A stretch of DNA of 64,000 bases from Liquidambar formosana (GCA_039720395.1 CM077833.1:7269036-7333035), one strand, 5' to 3'; positions 1-13,433 are shown, counted from the first letter of the stretch. Made by a program: numbers and translations. The notes: generated from the sequence alone by a model not told the origin.

Positions 1-1242
1 TATTTAATTAATATTGATTAATTTTATAATGTTTTAAATGGTTTAAAACACAATTAGGGATTAAATTAAAATCTGGAAATTCTTAATTAAATGAAATTGT
101 TTTGTTTAAATAAGGAAACCCTAATAATGGATATTAGAGTTATTTTAGGAAACTTTATATGTTTCTATTAATTTGATTAATTGAAACTAAATGTCTTAAA
201 TGTTAAGACTTTATTTAATTCTGGATATTTTTGTTTAAACCTAATAAGATTAGGATGCATTAATGAGATTAATGTAAATCATTCAAGAGAATTACCATAA
301 TGCCCATATGTTTTAATGCTTACAGTTTTTCTTTACATTATGCAATGAGATTGTATGTATGTGTTTGGATGATGATTATGGACTATACCCTTTAAACCAA
401 TTGTGATTGGCCGTCTTATGAATGGGATGTTATTATTTACAAGAGTTGTAATTTTATTAAGGTGATGTAATTTATTTGGGGCTTGCATGCCACCTTCCCT
501 CTCCCTCTCTCTCTATCATTCTCTTATGTACCCCACATTCCCCTTATGTATCCCTTTCTTTAAATTATGTAAATGTTATGTAATCGAGAGCGCACTAAGG
601 AGCATGGTGGACCCAAAGGAGCATGATAGAGCCCAACAAGCCAATGGTGGAGACCATCAAGCCAAGGGAGCAGATTGAAGGACTTGAAAGCTTAGAGAAG
701 TGTTTCAAGACAGCATGCATGTTTCGAATGTGTTATTTTACGATCACCTACACCCACCTTAGACCTTGGATTCAATCTATTGGCTTGGATCGAATCCTCT
801 CAAAGTCCATAATCATCATAGTGGGAGCTTTAATTTATGAGATAATTGTATTAGCTCCAATACCATAGTTTGATATATGTTACCTATTCACTTAGGGACT
901 AATATCAAAATATGGTACTTTATATATGTTGATATATAATAGCATGCGATGTATAATTTATAATAGCATGAGATGTATGATTATAAATAGCATAATTTAT
1001 ATGTTTAAATTTTGATACATAGGATGCATGTTAATTTGATGAGACCCTTTAAAACCCCTCTTATTTAATATTAAGTTGAAAATGGAGAAGTCATTGGGGA
1101 ATGAATTCTTCATTGCCTTCCATCATTATAGGATCATCTAACGTCCCTTAATGTGGGTACCTGGCTGCAGACATGTAGGAGCTACCCATGTTAAAGACAT
1201 TACTTGAAACTATCACATATGAGATATCATGGGGTGCCTAAA

Positions 1243-1470
1243 CTGGTATATACCAAGAAACTAACATGTGAGGTATATATTTGGCGAAACATACCTGTGT
1301 GAATGATGGGTTTAACTTAACTAGGGAAGTATTCCAAGAAACTAACATGTGAGGTGTATGTTCCCTAGAGGCAAAACGATTGGAACTTGCTTATGAAGCA
1401 ATAGACAAAGAGTTGTCTTCTTATTGTGGGTTAGAAGCCAAGAAACTAACATGTGAGGCTTCTAGGTCAC
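1243..1470 (+). other. Three constant-loop hairpins in E1 leader
   Basis: The 17-base loop AAGAAACTAACATGTGA occurs at 1255-1271, 1336-1352 and 1440-1456. Each copy is closed by CC/GG and then by a different stem: TGGTATATACC with GGTATATATTT; CTAGGGAAGTATTCC with GGTGTATGTTCCCTAG; TTAGAAGCC with GGCTTCTAG. Stems hold about 8-13 pairs, allowing G-U and one bulge. A weaker related hairpin (GTGGGTA...TACCCAT) lies near 1153-1192. The function is unknown; an RNA dimerisation, packaging or translation signal is plausible. Confidence 0.7.
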
Positions 1471-1599
1471 AGTGGGACCCCAATCCCCATTAGGAATGAG
1501 ATTCCCGAATTCCATTAGAGGGTGTATGGAATTTGATAAAATAGTGGGAGGTACCATATGATTAAAGACCCAATCATTATGGATAAAAATGAAATCTAA

Positions 1600-4514
1600 T
1601 TCTCTGTTTATGTAGATTACCTAATTACTCACCTCAAAACCCCTATTTCCTAATATATAGGATATTGATAGTTTGACTAAACCCGATTTCTTTTATTGAC
1701 TTAGGAAATTGAGAATTGTTCTCAATTTCAAAAGATTGTTTATATGCTATTAGGCCTTTTATTAAAGGCCCTCCATAAAACATCCTAAGAAGAAAAAGAC
1801 ACTATGTGCAATTGGCATCTTGTTGCCATGCTATATGATAGTATTGATGACTAATGAGCTTCAGAAGCAAAATTAGTCAATGCAAGTGCCTTTGATGTCC
1901 TATATCACATACAAAGGTTGTATTGTGAGTAAAATAATACTATAAAGTATAGTACTTGTAAAGGACTTCTTCTGGACTAGGATGTAATAAAAGTTGTTTA
2001 TTAATAATCATTCTTTTGAAAAATGATTAATCACATAGAATAGCTTGAGAAGCTAGATGTGATTTAAAATGGAAGCATAGAGGAAAGCAAGTCTTGAAAA
2101 GTCAAAGACAAAGAAATATAATTATTTTGTAGTAAATATAAGGTATTGTAAAGGGAACTTGATAAAGTATCAGTCTTCCTAGAAGAACCAAACTTTTGAA
2201 GTTTTGGTTCATGCTCTAAACTAAATTGTTGGTTAGTTCTGCTTCTTGGTTTTTGGATTCTAGTATAATCTAAATCGAAGCAGAAAGTTAAGTAGATAAT
2301 AAGTTACCTTTAAAAATTTTAATAGAGCAAGAGTTGCTAGATTAATTTTGGGAACTTATTTCTTAACTAAGTCATTTAAGACATTCTAGAAATTTGATTT
2401 CCGAATTTAAATGACTAATTAGAGCGAATGCAACGTATTCCGAGAATACAAGAGATGTAGAGACTCTCATTTAAATGTAACGATTATGACTTGGTTATGA
2501 GATGACCAAACCCATCTTTTACTTGGTGAAGTGAATGAGTTACATTTATAATTTGACTATACATTGTGATGTATACAGTCATGTAGAGCATGCATTCAAT
2601 TATAGTAGACTCATCTTAGAATACCATAGCTCAATGATGAATCTAAGAGAACAAATTGAACCCTATTAAGATATGGTTTGATCCATGATGAGTTTTACTA
2701 ATGTATCCATCTAGGATATACCTTAAAATTGCTACATATTGATAATTTAGGGTTCACTCCAGTTTTGTCCCAATTATATCAGATATGATATGGGAAGAAA
2801 CCCAACTTAAAGAAGTTAAGGCTTGGGCTTGTGCTACGTTTGTCTGGAAACATAATGTAGACAATCTGGAAATACGGTCAAGTAAGTGTTGAATTGTGGT
2901 ATATCCCAAAAGTGGTTGGGATAGTATTTCTATTACCCTAATGAACAAAAGTTGTCCATTAGGATGTTTGCTGGATTTTCTTGAGAAAGAGTTCATTCAA
3001 GAAAGATGCAAAAGTAGATAGAATTTATAGAATTGTCTGTAAAGCCACAAACGAACAAAGATCCAACCCTTGTCTCTATTGAGGCAAAACCTTTAATTAC
3101 ACCACATTCTTTTCATAGATCAAATTGGATATTTCTTTAACATAAGAGAGATATTGTATCTCCATTAGAATGTGAAAGAATTGTTCTTTGGTGATAAAGA
3201 TCACCAAGATAATCCTATTGATTATGATTAGGCGATGTTTGACATCAACTTGAGAAATGACTAAGAGTCATTAAATCCAATATGGACAGGTAGAGACCTA
3301 AAAGGCTTGGCTATTTAAGAATGTTTTCAACATAGGCAAAAAGTTGTCTATAAAGAAACTTGTTTGATAATAGTTATGCTGAAATCCATTTGGATCTTGT
3401 TATCTATAAACACACATTTTGAATATGAGATATGTCAAAAAGGATATAAAGATGTTATATCAAATGGTGAAAAACCATAAAAGTGTGTAAGTTATAGAAG
3501 TCTATTAATAGACTACAAGGTTCTCATAATTAGAACATCTATAAAGTTGAAGTAATCAAATTGTTTGATTTCTCTCATTGTATAGATGGACCATGAGTGT
3601 ATAAAAGGTTAGTGGGAGTGCGATCGTTTTTCTTTATCCTAAGTATGGATGACATCATAATCATTATGAATGATATATGAATGTTATCTAATGTAAAGTT
3701 TTAGTTTTTGGAGAAAAACTAATTCATGAAAGATTTGGCAAAAGCATCCAATAAGATCTATAGAGATAGATCATACAGATTGCTAAGTATCTCCAAATCA
3801 TCAAACATAGTTGAAATGTTGAAGGAGTTCAACATGGAGAATTCTAAGGGAGGTCTGATTTACTTCAAATAAGAATTCATTATTCAAGGGTATGTGCCCT
3901 AGGATAACACAAGTAAGATTCTTAAAGTGTTAAGAAGCCTTATTTTACACTATGTATTGAACCTGATATCTATTATGTTGTAATTGTTACAAATAGTTAT
4001 CTATCAATTCAAATTTGGAATATTGGATTGTATATGGAAATTGTAAACTCATAGTAGATGGGTATATGGATTTGGATATAATCCATATGGGGTATATTTT
4101 ATATTCACTTTAGTTGGTGAAATACTTAATGGAAGAACTGTATGAAAGATACAGTGGATTCCATTATTAAGGGTGAATTAATTGTCGCATTGTCTAGGAG
4201 ACTGTTTGGATCTATAAGTTCATTTAGAACTTGGAGTTGTTCCTTCCATTGAGTTACCCACACCTTGTTTTGTGACAACAATGGGTCTATAGCTCAAGTA
4301 TAGGAATCACGGTCTCATCAAAAGTCCAAACACATAGAGCGGCAATTCCAAGTGATTAGAGGAATCATTGGAAAAGGTAATAGATACATTACAGAAGATA
4401 TTATCTACATAAGTTTTTGTAGACCTACTGACTAAAGCTTTAAAACATAATTGGTTATGTCTAAGACCAACATCTTGAGAAGATAGGTATGCGATACATG
4501 GTCAATTGGCTTTA
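1600..4514 (+). pseudogene. Degenerate Copia gag-pol remnant of E1
   Basis: No long open frame survives, but short stretches read as Copia pol in shifting frames. Near 2600-2740 there is text resembling the integrase stretch after the catalytic glutamate. At about 4420-4480 there is the end of an RNase H domain (VDLLTKALKHNWL-like). The span is only about 2.9 kb, too short for a full Copia gag-pol (roughly 4 kb), so deletions as well as point decay are likely. E2 carries the same decayed sequence inverted, so much of the decay predates both insertions. Confidence 0.6.
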
Positions 4515-4529
4515 CTGCAAGTGGGAGAT
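4515..4529 (+). promoter_or_regulatory. Polypurine tract of E1
   Basis: The sequence GCAAGTGGGAGAT lies directly before the 3' LTR. It is the usual plus-strand primer site for Copia reverse transcription and fixes the orientation and left boundary of the LTR. Confidence 0.85.
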
Positions 4530-6186
4530 TGTTAAGATTATGCCCTAAAGCCAATCATAGAGATGATTGTTTAGGGATTAGGAACAATCATTTGATTTCA
4601 TTTATGTATGTCACATTTATTATTGATTTAATAAAAGGGCTTATTCTATTATGTTTATATGCATCATTTATATTTACATAATATGTCCATGGAGTTAGAG
4701 TTGAGAATATGGAATTACAAAGAGTTGTAATTTTGAGACTATAGATATATCTCTGTACTAAACTCCTTAAGCATTCCTAGTTGAAGGTTCACTATGTTGG
4801 ACAGTAATGAACCATAGGACTAGCACTTGTTAGGTTGACTCTATAGGAGGATAGCTAGTCTCAAGCTATTTGTGTGGAGACACTACAACCAACAAGTGGG
4901 TGCCTATTGTGAGAATAGGTACACTGAATGTGACCAAAGATATGAGATAAACTGAATGGAGTTTTCCTGCCTGTCAATCAGTTTCTCATTGTTATAGTGG
5001 TACAAGTAATCCTTAGACCTGAGACACCATAGTTGCCTTATGCATGTAGCTTTAGAAGTTTGATAACACTAAGTGCAGATCCTATTCAGGGGTCTGCAAA
5101 GGTGTTCATTGGCCCTACTGCTATGTGTATGAAGGCATGTGAGTGATCAACAAGGGATCCATCACTCTCAGGAAAAAGAGAGAGAATGTCTCATATAGCA
5201 TTCATAATATAACTCATTAAATCCATGGCCATGGTAGGATGAATATGAAAAGAGTTTCATGAGTTCATCTATGAGTTGATATCTATGAATGAGTATAAAG
5301 TAATTGAACTAGGGACTTGACAGACTTCCATGTCCTATTAGTTCAATTGGAGACATTGTGTTGAAGGAAGGATGCAATTGTAACCTATAAACTATAACAG
5401 AAGGGTTCTTTGTAAATGACTATTCACCTCATTAAGGACCACACCATGAGCCATATGCTAGGTGTTACTCATGGTTAGTAGAAGCCCTAATTGATATAAG
5501 TGAGTTATAATCAATTTGGGAATTGGAAGGAGTTCCAATTAGACCCTAAATGGAAAGAGTTCCATTGTGCACACCTCGTGCTACTCCTACTACTTAATGA
5601 TGTGAACCCAATGGGTCACACACTGATCATGCAAGAAGGGCTTTAAAGTCTATGAGAGAAAGGGTTTTAGTGAATAAAGAATAGTTCTTTATAGGCCTAT
5701 TTGTATTTGATACAAATAATAGGGGTTAATGTGCAATTAAGAGTAATTACACATAACCCTATTAGGGTTTCTTCCCCATGGCCAGCCCCCTTTAGTGGGC
5801 TGCCTATATAAGTCACACTTATGTGTGACATGGTATAAGAGGCTTGCACAATAAACCCTAGCCGTCCAGCCCCTTGGAGGCTCTCTTCTCTCTCTCTCTC
5901 TTCTCCACCTCTAGCAACAACAAGGAAGAAGAAAGAAAGGACTTGAAGCTCTAGCTAGGTGTGGATACCGTTGGAGGCAGCACACTTGGGCTGCTCATTC
6001 ACCGCTGTCCAGAATCAAAGCTTGGAGCAAAAAGGAGAAGACAAAAATTCTGTAAGTGTTCTAACCCTCTTTGTATTTAGGGTTTGATTTTGTGTTATGC
6101 ATAGTTAGATTCATGGGATTGGGAATCGTAGGAAAAATTTTTTATATTCCGCACTTGTATTTTTCCCCCTTGTTCGATTCCCAACA
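4530..6186 (+). repeat. E1 3' LTR (1657 bp)
   Basis: The LTR starts TGTTAAGATTATG and ends TCCCAACA. It is the same family as the LTRs at 11784-13433, 28493-30184, 36390-38085 and 59571-61223, all of which lie on the minus strand. A TATA box (TATATAAG) is at 5815-5822, followed by a CT-rich leader with a CTCTCTCTC run near 5880-5900. Short ORFs inside are not conserved and are not called. Confidence 0.9.
5815..5822 (+). promoter_or_regulatory. TATA box of E1 LTR
   Basis: TATATAAG is preceded by a GC-rich segment and followed by a CT-rich stretch, the normal layout of a plant LTR core promoter. The E2 LTR keeps the same box inverted at 12154-12161. Confidence 0.6.
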
Positions 6187-8340
6187 GTTGGATGCTTCTA
6201 CCAAATCTTTCATGAAGAAGTTTTTCTCAAAAACTAAAACTTCACATTAGATAACATTTATATATCATTCATAATGATTAGGATGTCATCTTATTGATAA
6301 GATAAAGAAAAACAATCGCACTCCCACTAACCTTTTATACACTCATGGTCCATCTATACAATGAGAGAAATCAAACAATTTGATTACTTCAACTTTATAG
6401 ATGTTCTAATTATGAGAACCTTGTAGTCTCTTAATAGACTTCTATAACTTACACACTTTTATGGTTTTTCACCATTTGATATAACATCTTTATATCCTTT
6501 TTGACATATCTCATATTCAAAATGTGTGTTTATAGATAACAAGATCCAAATGGATTTCAGCATAACTATTATCAAACAAGTTTCTTTATAGACAACTTTT
6601 TGCCTATGTTGAAAACATTCTTAAATAGCCAAGCCTTTTAGGTCTCTTCCTATCCATATTGGATTTAATGACTCTTAGTCATTTCTCGAGTTGATGTGAA
6701 ACATCGCCTAATCATAATCAATAGGATTATCTTGGTGATCTTTATCACCAAAGAACAATTCTTTCACATTCTAATGGAGATACAATATCTCTCTTATGTT
6801 AAAGAAATATCCAATTTGATCTATGAAAAGAATGTGGTGTAATGAAAGGTTTTGCCTCAACAGGGGTAAGGGTTGGATCTTTGTTGGTTTGTGGCTTTAC
6901 AAACAATTCTGTAAATTCTATCTACTTTTGCATCTTTCTTGAATGAACTCTTTCTCAAGAAAATCCAGCAAACATCCTAATTGACAACTTTTGTTCATTA
7001 GGGTAATAGAAATACTATCCCAACCACTTTTGGGATATACCACAATTTAACACTTACTTAACCTTATTTCCAGATTGTCTACATTATGTTTCTAGACATA
7101 CGTAGCACAAGCCCAAGCCTTAACTTCTTTAAGTTGGGTTTCTTCCCAACTTAAAGAAGCCCAATTATATCATATCTGATATAATTGGGATAAAACTGGA
7201 GTGAACCCTAAATTATCAATATGTAGCAATTTTAAGGTATATCCTAGATGGATACATTAGTAAAACTCATCATGGATCAAACCATATCTTAATAGGGTTC
7301 AATTCATTCTCTTAGATTCACCATTGAGCTATGGTATTCTAAGATGAGTCTACTGTAATTGAATGCATGCTCTACATGACTATATACATCACAATGTATT
7401 AGTCAAATTATAAATGTAACTCTTTCACTTCACCAAGTAAAAGATGGGTTTGGTCATCTCATAACCAAGTCATAATCGTTACATTTAAATGAGAGTCTCT
7501 ACATCTCTTGTATTCTCAGCATACGTTGCATTCGCTCTAATTAGTCATTTAAATTCAGAAATCAAATTTCTAGAATGTCTTAAATGACCTAGTTAAGAAA
7601 TAAGTTCCCAAAATTAATCTAGCAACTCTTGCTCTATTAAAATTTTTAAAGGTAACTTATTATCTACTTAACTTTCTGCTTCGATTTAGATTACACTAGA
7701 ATCCCAAAAACCAAGAAGCAGAACTAACCAACAATTTAGTTTAGAGCATGAATCAAAACTTCAAAAGTTTGGTTCTTCTAGGAAGACTGATACTTTATCA
7801 AGTTCCCTTTACAATACCTTATGTTTACTACAAAATAATTATATTTCTTTTTCTTTGACTTTTCAAGACTTGCTTTCCTCTATGCTTCCATTTTAAATCA
7901 CATCTAGCTTCTCAAGCTATTCTATGTGATTAATCATTTTTCAAAAGAATGATTATTAATAAACAACTTTTATTACATCCTAGTCTAGAAGAAGTCCTTT
8001 ATAAGTACTATACTTTATAGTATTATTTTACTCACTATACAACCTTTGTATGTGATGTAGGACATCAAAGGCATTTGCATTGACTAATTTTGCTTCTGAA
8101 GCTCATTAGTCATCAATACTATCATACAGCATGGCAACAAGATGCCAATTGTGCATAGTGTCTTTTTCTTCTTAGGATGTTTTATGGAGGGCCTTTAAGA
8201 AAAGGCCTAATAGCATATGAACAATATTTTGAAATTAAGAACAATTCTCAATTTCCTAAGTTAATCAAAGAAATCGGGTTTAGTCAAACTATCAATATCC
8301 TATATATTAGGAAATAGGGGTTTTGAGGTGAGTAACTAGG
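6187..8340 (-). pseudogene. Degenerate Copia gag-pol remnant of E2
   Basis: This is the minus-strand counterpart of the decayed coding region of E1 and aligns by eye with parts of E3 (for example 6840-6980 with 31110-31240). No open frame above about 60 codons supports a Copia domain. It is cut by E1 at 6187. Confidence 0.55.
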
Positions 8341-11300
8341 TAATCTACATAAACAGAGAATTAGATTTCATTTTTATCCATAATGATTGGGTCTTTAATC
8401 ATATGGTACCTCCCACTATTTTATCAAATTCCATACACCCTCTAATGGAATTCGGGAATCTCATTCCTAATGGGGATTGGGGTCCCACTGTGACCTAGAA
8501 GCCTCACATGTTAGTTTCTTGGCTTCTAACCCACAATAAGAAGACAACTCTTTGTCTATTGCTTCATATGCAAGTTCCAATCGTTTTGCCTCTAGGGAAC
8601 ATACACCTCACATGTTAGTTTCTTGGAATACTTCCCTAGTTAAGTTAAACCCATCATTCACACAGGTATGTTTCGCTAAATATATACCTCACATGTTAGT
8701 TTCTTGGTATATACCAGTTTAGGCACCCCATGATATCTCATATGTGATAGTTTCAAGTAATGTCTTTAACATGGGTAGCTCCTACATGTCTGCAGCCAGG
8801 TACCCACATTAAGGGACGTTAGATGATCCTATAATGATGGAAGGCAATGAAGAATTCATTCCCCAATGACTTCTCCATTTTCAACTTAATATTTAATAAG
8901 AGGGGTTTTAAAGGGTCTCATCAAATTAACATGCATCCTATGTATCAAAATTTAAACATATAAATTATGCTATTTATAATCATACATCTTATGCTATTAT
9001 AAATCATACATCGCATGCTATTATATATCAACATATATAAAGTACCATATTTTGATATTAGTCCCTAAGTGAATAGGTAACATATACCAAACTATGGTAT
9101 TGGAGCTAATACAATTATCTCATAAATAAAAGCTCCCACTATGATGATTATGGACTTTGAGAGGATTCAATCCAAGCCAATAGATTGAATCCAAGGTCTA
9201 AGGTGGGTGTAGGTGATCGTAAAATAAACCATTCGTAACATGCATGCTTTCTTGAAAAACTTTTCTAAGCTTTCAAGTCCTTCAATCTGCTCCCTTGGCT
9301 TGATGGTCTCCACCATTGGCTTGTTGGGCTCCATCATACTCCTTTGGGTCCACCATGCTCCTTAGTGCGCTCTCGATTATATAACATTTACATAATATAT
9401 AGAAAGGGATACATGAGGGGAATGTGGGGTACATAAGAGAATGATAGAGAGAGAGGGGGAAGGTGGCATGCAAGCCCCAAATAATAGATTACATCACCAT
9501 AATAAAATTACAACTCTTGAAAAATTATTACAACCCATTCATAAGACGGCCAATCACAATTGGTTTAAGGGGTATAGTCCATAATCATCATCCAAACACA
9601 TACATACAATCTCATTGCATAATGTAAAGAAAAACTGTAAGCATTAAAACATATGGGCATTATGGTAATTCTCTTGAATGATTTACATTAATCTCATTAA
9701 TGCATCCTAATCTTATTAGGTTTTAACAAAAATATCCAGAATTAAATAAAGTCTTAACATTTAAGACATTTAGTTTCAATTAATCAAATTAATAGAAACA
9801 TATAAAGTTTACTAAAATAACTCTAATACCCAATATTAGGGTTTCCTTATTTAAACAAAACAATTTCATTGAATTAAGAGTTTCCAGATTTTAATTTAAT
9901 CCCCAATTGTATTTTAAACCATTTAAAACATTATAAAATTAATCAATATTAATTAAATAATTAACATGGGAATTAAATAGAATCAATTAAATGATGAATT
10001 AGTGTATTAGGGTTTCCTAAAACCCTAAACCCTAAATGCAAGCCCTAATCATTAAATGCCTTATGATTGGTCATTTAATGACCAATCATTAAAACCCTAG
10101 GTTCATACGGTATTTAATAAAAGGGATTAGGGTTTAATTAATGCCAAATAGGATATTTATTACCCTTAATTAATTACACTAATTAGGGTTATCAAAACCC
10201 TAACCCTAGACATCATTAATGGTATTAATTATGCCCTAACAATTAGTAACCATGATTGGTCATTTAATGACCAATCATTAACTCTTAATTAAGGTAATTA
10301 ATATTCCAATTAGGGTTTTAATTAATGCCATAATGAAATTAGGGTTTCATCATTAACTCAAAATTAGGGTTTCATCCTTAACTCTATGCAACCGTCACTA
10401 CCAGGGGCTGCCTATGCTTGGCTAGGCTGCCATGGCCACCAATGACTGTGGAAGGCCATGTCCAGTCATGGGAGAACATCCTAGGGGTGTGGGACAAGCC
10501 TCTGGACACGTGAGAAGTGGTGGAAGTGGCTGCCATCATCAAGAACAATCAGGGTTTCCAAAACCCATTGCTGGAGCCATTGTTGCAGACCTTGAAGGTC
10601 ACAATAGCTTCTAAATCCTTATCAATTCGACTCCTCCATTAAAACCAGCTTTTGTATCATGTCCCTACATGAAATACTAAGCTAATAGAAGAGGTTTGGA
10701 TGATCAAATCATCACCAATTGTTCTAAACAATTAAAACAACAGTAGGCTGCCCAGAAATTTACAGCATACAGTCCATTGTCAGAAATTGATTTAAAACCC
10801 AGCAAGATGAATGAATTAGGCTACCAAACGAATTTTCCCAGTATCCTACATGTCTTAGGAAACTAATTCAATTGGTTTCATGCAATTTGGAGTTCCCTAA
10901 CTCAAGTTCTAATCAAAACTCCATTGATGACTTTTCTGCAGAGAAAATCTGCTATGCTGTTCATGAAAAATTTTCAAACTTTTTGAATCTTTTTCCATCA
11001 AAACCTTTTTGAAACTTAAAGCAAATCATATACACATGATATATAATGATCCTATAATGATCTTCCATCATAAATACAGCAGCTTTAATTAGAATTAATT
11101 GCAAGAACCTTAGGGTTCTAAAACCCAGATTTAGCCTCCATGGTGTTCTTCTCCTTCTTCCTTCTGTTCTAGCATCTTAATCCAATTATGATGCATCTAA
11201 ATGCTTGGGAACCTTTCCCTACCATGTCTAGAACATGACCCAAGTGATGGCAACCATTGCCATGCCTTTGATCTCCATCAATAACTCAAAGTTGTGGCTA

Positions 11301-11769
11301 TTGCATCATTCCCGAGCAAAATTGTCTTTCTAGACAGCCTGTAGTAAAAAATTCATAACTTTCACTACAGAACTCGGATTGATGCACCGTTTGTTGGGTT
11401 GGAAAGCCTATTCGAAGAGCTTTCTAACCATATATGGCTTGAAAATTTTGGAGAAGAACTCTGAATTCGGCATGCAAAACAAGATGACGGTTTTTCATGG
11501 CTACCATGAAAACTGTTCATAACAGTTTTATAAAACCCTAGTTTCCTTATTCTTCTTCTTCAAACTCAAACCCTATGCAACCTATTACATCCATGCCTAC
11601 ACTTAACCATCAATTAGAAGAGGAGTAGAAGAGAATTGACCTAGGGTTCCAAACCCTAGGTTCAGCCATGGAGGAAAACCGATTATGCAGAAAACTTTTC
11701 CAGATTTTTGAATCATTCAACTACACCATAATTACCAGCCCATATGTATTTTGTATTATGCATAATCAT
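8341..11769 (-). other. Long 5' leader of E2 without coding capacity
   Basis: About 3.4 kb separates the primer site from the coding remnant, far longer than a typical Copia leader. It is AT-rich with many AAACCCTA/TAGGGTTT boxes at 9990-10400 and a GC-rich patch rich in GCCATGGCC at 10390-10580. Small ORFs here differ between E2 and E3 and are treated as chance. Confidence 0.6.
8493..8716 (-). other. Three constant-loop hairpins in E2 leader
   Basis: These are the minus-strand copies of the hairpins in E1. The constant segments lie at 8502-8522, 8606-8626 and 8687-8707, with the same three stems in the same order relative to the sense strand. Confidence 0.7.
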
Positions 11770-11782
11770 GGCTCTGATACCA
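11770..11782 (-). promoter_or_regulatory. Primer binding site of E2 (initiator Met tRNA)
   Basis: The minus strand reads TGGTATCAGAGCC one base after the 5' LTR. This is the plant initiator-methionine tRNA complement used by Copia elements. Confidence 0.9.
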
Positions 11783-11783
11783 C

Positions 11784-13433
11784 TGTTGGGAATCGAACAA
11801 GAGGGAAAAATCGAAGTGTGGAATATAAAAATTTTTCCTACGATTCCCAATCCCATGAATCTAACTATGTATAACACAAAATCAAACCCTAACTACAAAG
11901 AGGGTTAGAACACTTACAGAATTTTTGTCTTCTCCGTTTTGCTCCAAGCTTCGACTCCGGATAGCGGTGAATGAGCAGCCCAAGTGTGCTGCCTCCAACG
12001 GTATCCACACCTAGCTAGAGCTTCAAGTCTTTTCCTCCTTTTCCTTGTTGTTGCTAGTGTAGGAGAAGAGAGGAGAGAGAGAGAGGGAGGCTGGAAATTC
12101 TGGCCAGCCCTTGGGGAGTTCAACTTATGATGATGTCACACATCATAGTGTGACTTATATAGTCCACACTAAGGGGGCCGGCCCTAGGGGGAAACCCTAT
12201 TAGGGTTTTATGCAATTTCTCTAAATTGCACAATAACCCCTATAAATTATATCAAATATAAATAGGCCTCAAAGAAGTATTCTTTATGCACTCATACCCT
12301 TTCACTCATAGACTTTAAAGTTCTTCTTGCATGATCAGTGTGTGACCCATTGGGTTCACATCATCAAGTAGTAGGAATAGCACGAGGTGTGCACAATGGA
12401 ACTCTTTCCATTTAGGGTCTAATTGGAACTCCTTCTAATTCCCTAATTGATTATAACTCACTTATATCAATTAGGGCTTCTACTAACCATGAGTAACACC
12501 TAGCATATGGCTCATGGTGTGGTCCTTAATGAGGTGAATAGTCATTTACAAAGAACCCCTCTGTTATAGTTTATAGGTTACAATTGCATCCTTCCTTCAA
12601 CACAATGTCTCCAATTGAACTAATAGGACATGGAAGTCTGTCAAGTCCCTAGTTCAATTACTTTATACTCATTCATAGATATCAACTCATTGATGAACTC
12701 ATGAAACTCTTTTCATATTCATCCTACCATGGCTATGGATTTAATGAGTTATATTATGAATGCTATATGAGACATTCTCTCTCTTTTTCCTAAGAGTGAT
12801 GGATCCCTTGTTGATCACTCACATGCCTTCATACACATAGCAGTAGGGCCAATGAACACCTTTGCAAACCCCTGAATAGGATTTGCACTTAGTGTTATCA
12901 AACTTCTAAAGTTACATGCATAAGACAACTATGGTGTCTCAGGTCTAAGGATTACTTGTACCACTATAACAATGAGAAACTGATTGACAGGCAGGATAAA
13001 ACTCCATTTAGTTTATCTCATATCTTTGGTCACATTCAGTGTACCTATTCTTGTAATAGGCACCCACTTGTTGGTTATAGTGTCTCCACACAAATAGCTT
13101 GAGATTAGCTATCCTCCTATAGAGTCAACCTAACAAGTGCTAGTCCTATGGTTCATTATTGTCCATCATAGTGAACCTTCAACTAGGAATGCTTTAGGAG
13201 TTTAGTACAGAGATATATCTACAGTCTCAAAATTACAACTCTTTGTAATTCCATATTCTCAACTCTAACTCCATGGACATATTATGTAAATATAAATGAT
13301 GCATATAAACATAATAGAATAAGCCCTTTTATTAAATCAATAATAAATGTGACATACATAAATGAAATCAAATGATTGTTCCTAATCCCTAAACAATCAT
13401 CTCTATGATTGGCTCTAGGGCATAATCCTGACA
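11784..13433 (-). repeat. E2 5' LTR (1650 bp)
   Basis: On the plus strand it begins TGTTGGGAATCG and ends ATCCTGACA. The terminal change (CCTGACA where related copies have CCTAACA) is a point difference. The core promoter box is inverted at 12154-12161. The LTR abuts element A sequence at 13434. Confidence 0.9.

Larger units (their letters stand above)
1..6186 (+). mobile_element. Copia retrotransposon E1, 3' portion
   Basis: This is the internal region and 3' LTR of a plus-strand Ty1/Copia element whose 5' LTR lies left of the window. A purine tract at 4515-4529 abuts an LTR that begins TGTTAAGATT and ends CCCAACA. The sequence just right of the LTR (from 6187) is a minus-strand copy of the same family, so E1 appears inserted into E2; the expected five-base right target copy is GTTGG (6187-6191). 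The left copy is outside the window and cannot be checked. Bases 1 to about 1600 match the leader of E2 and E3. Confidence 0.85.
1..9959. repeat. Large inverted repeat from head-on Copia copies
   Basis: Bases 1-3757 match the reverse complement of about 6189-9959 almost throughout, including the leader hairpins. The spacer (3758-6188) holds the rest of E1 and its 3' LTR. The simplest cause is insertion of E1 into E2 in the opposite orientation, not a foldback transposon: the right arm is the E2 interior and the boundary at 6186/6187 is an LTR end. Confidence 0.85.
6187..13433 (-). mobile_element. Copia retrotransposon E2 (5' LTR and internal part)
   Basis: This minus-strand element has its 5' LTR at 11784-13433, a primer site at 11770-11782, and internal sequence running down to 6187, where E1 interrupts it. 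The rest of E2 should lie left of E1, outside the window. The right flank AGATA (13434-13438) is the expected target duplication: the uninterrupted homologue in element B reads CAGATACTTTCG at about 54596, so E2 landed in exon 4 of the antisense mobile-domain gene of element A. Confidence 0.85.

Noticed and set aside
1..9959. A foldback (MITE or Helitron-like) palindromic transposon
   Set aside because: The arms are interior sequence of two Copia copies and the junction is an LTR end, so nested insertion explains it.
10432..10614. Small ORF in the E2 leader
   Set aside because: The matching E3 stretch (35070-35254) has diverged frames and no recognisable domain; it follows the GCCATGGCC-rich patch.
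11770..11782. tRNA gene fragment
   Set aside because: It is only the 13-base primer complement beside an LTR, without the rest of a tRNA.
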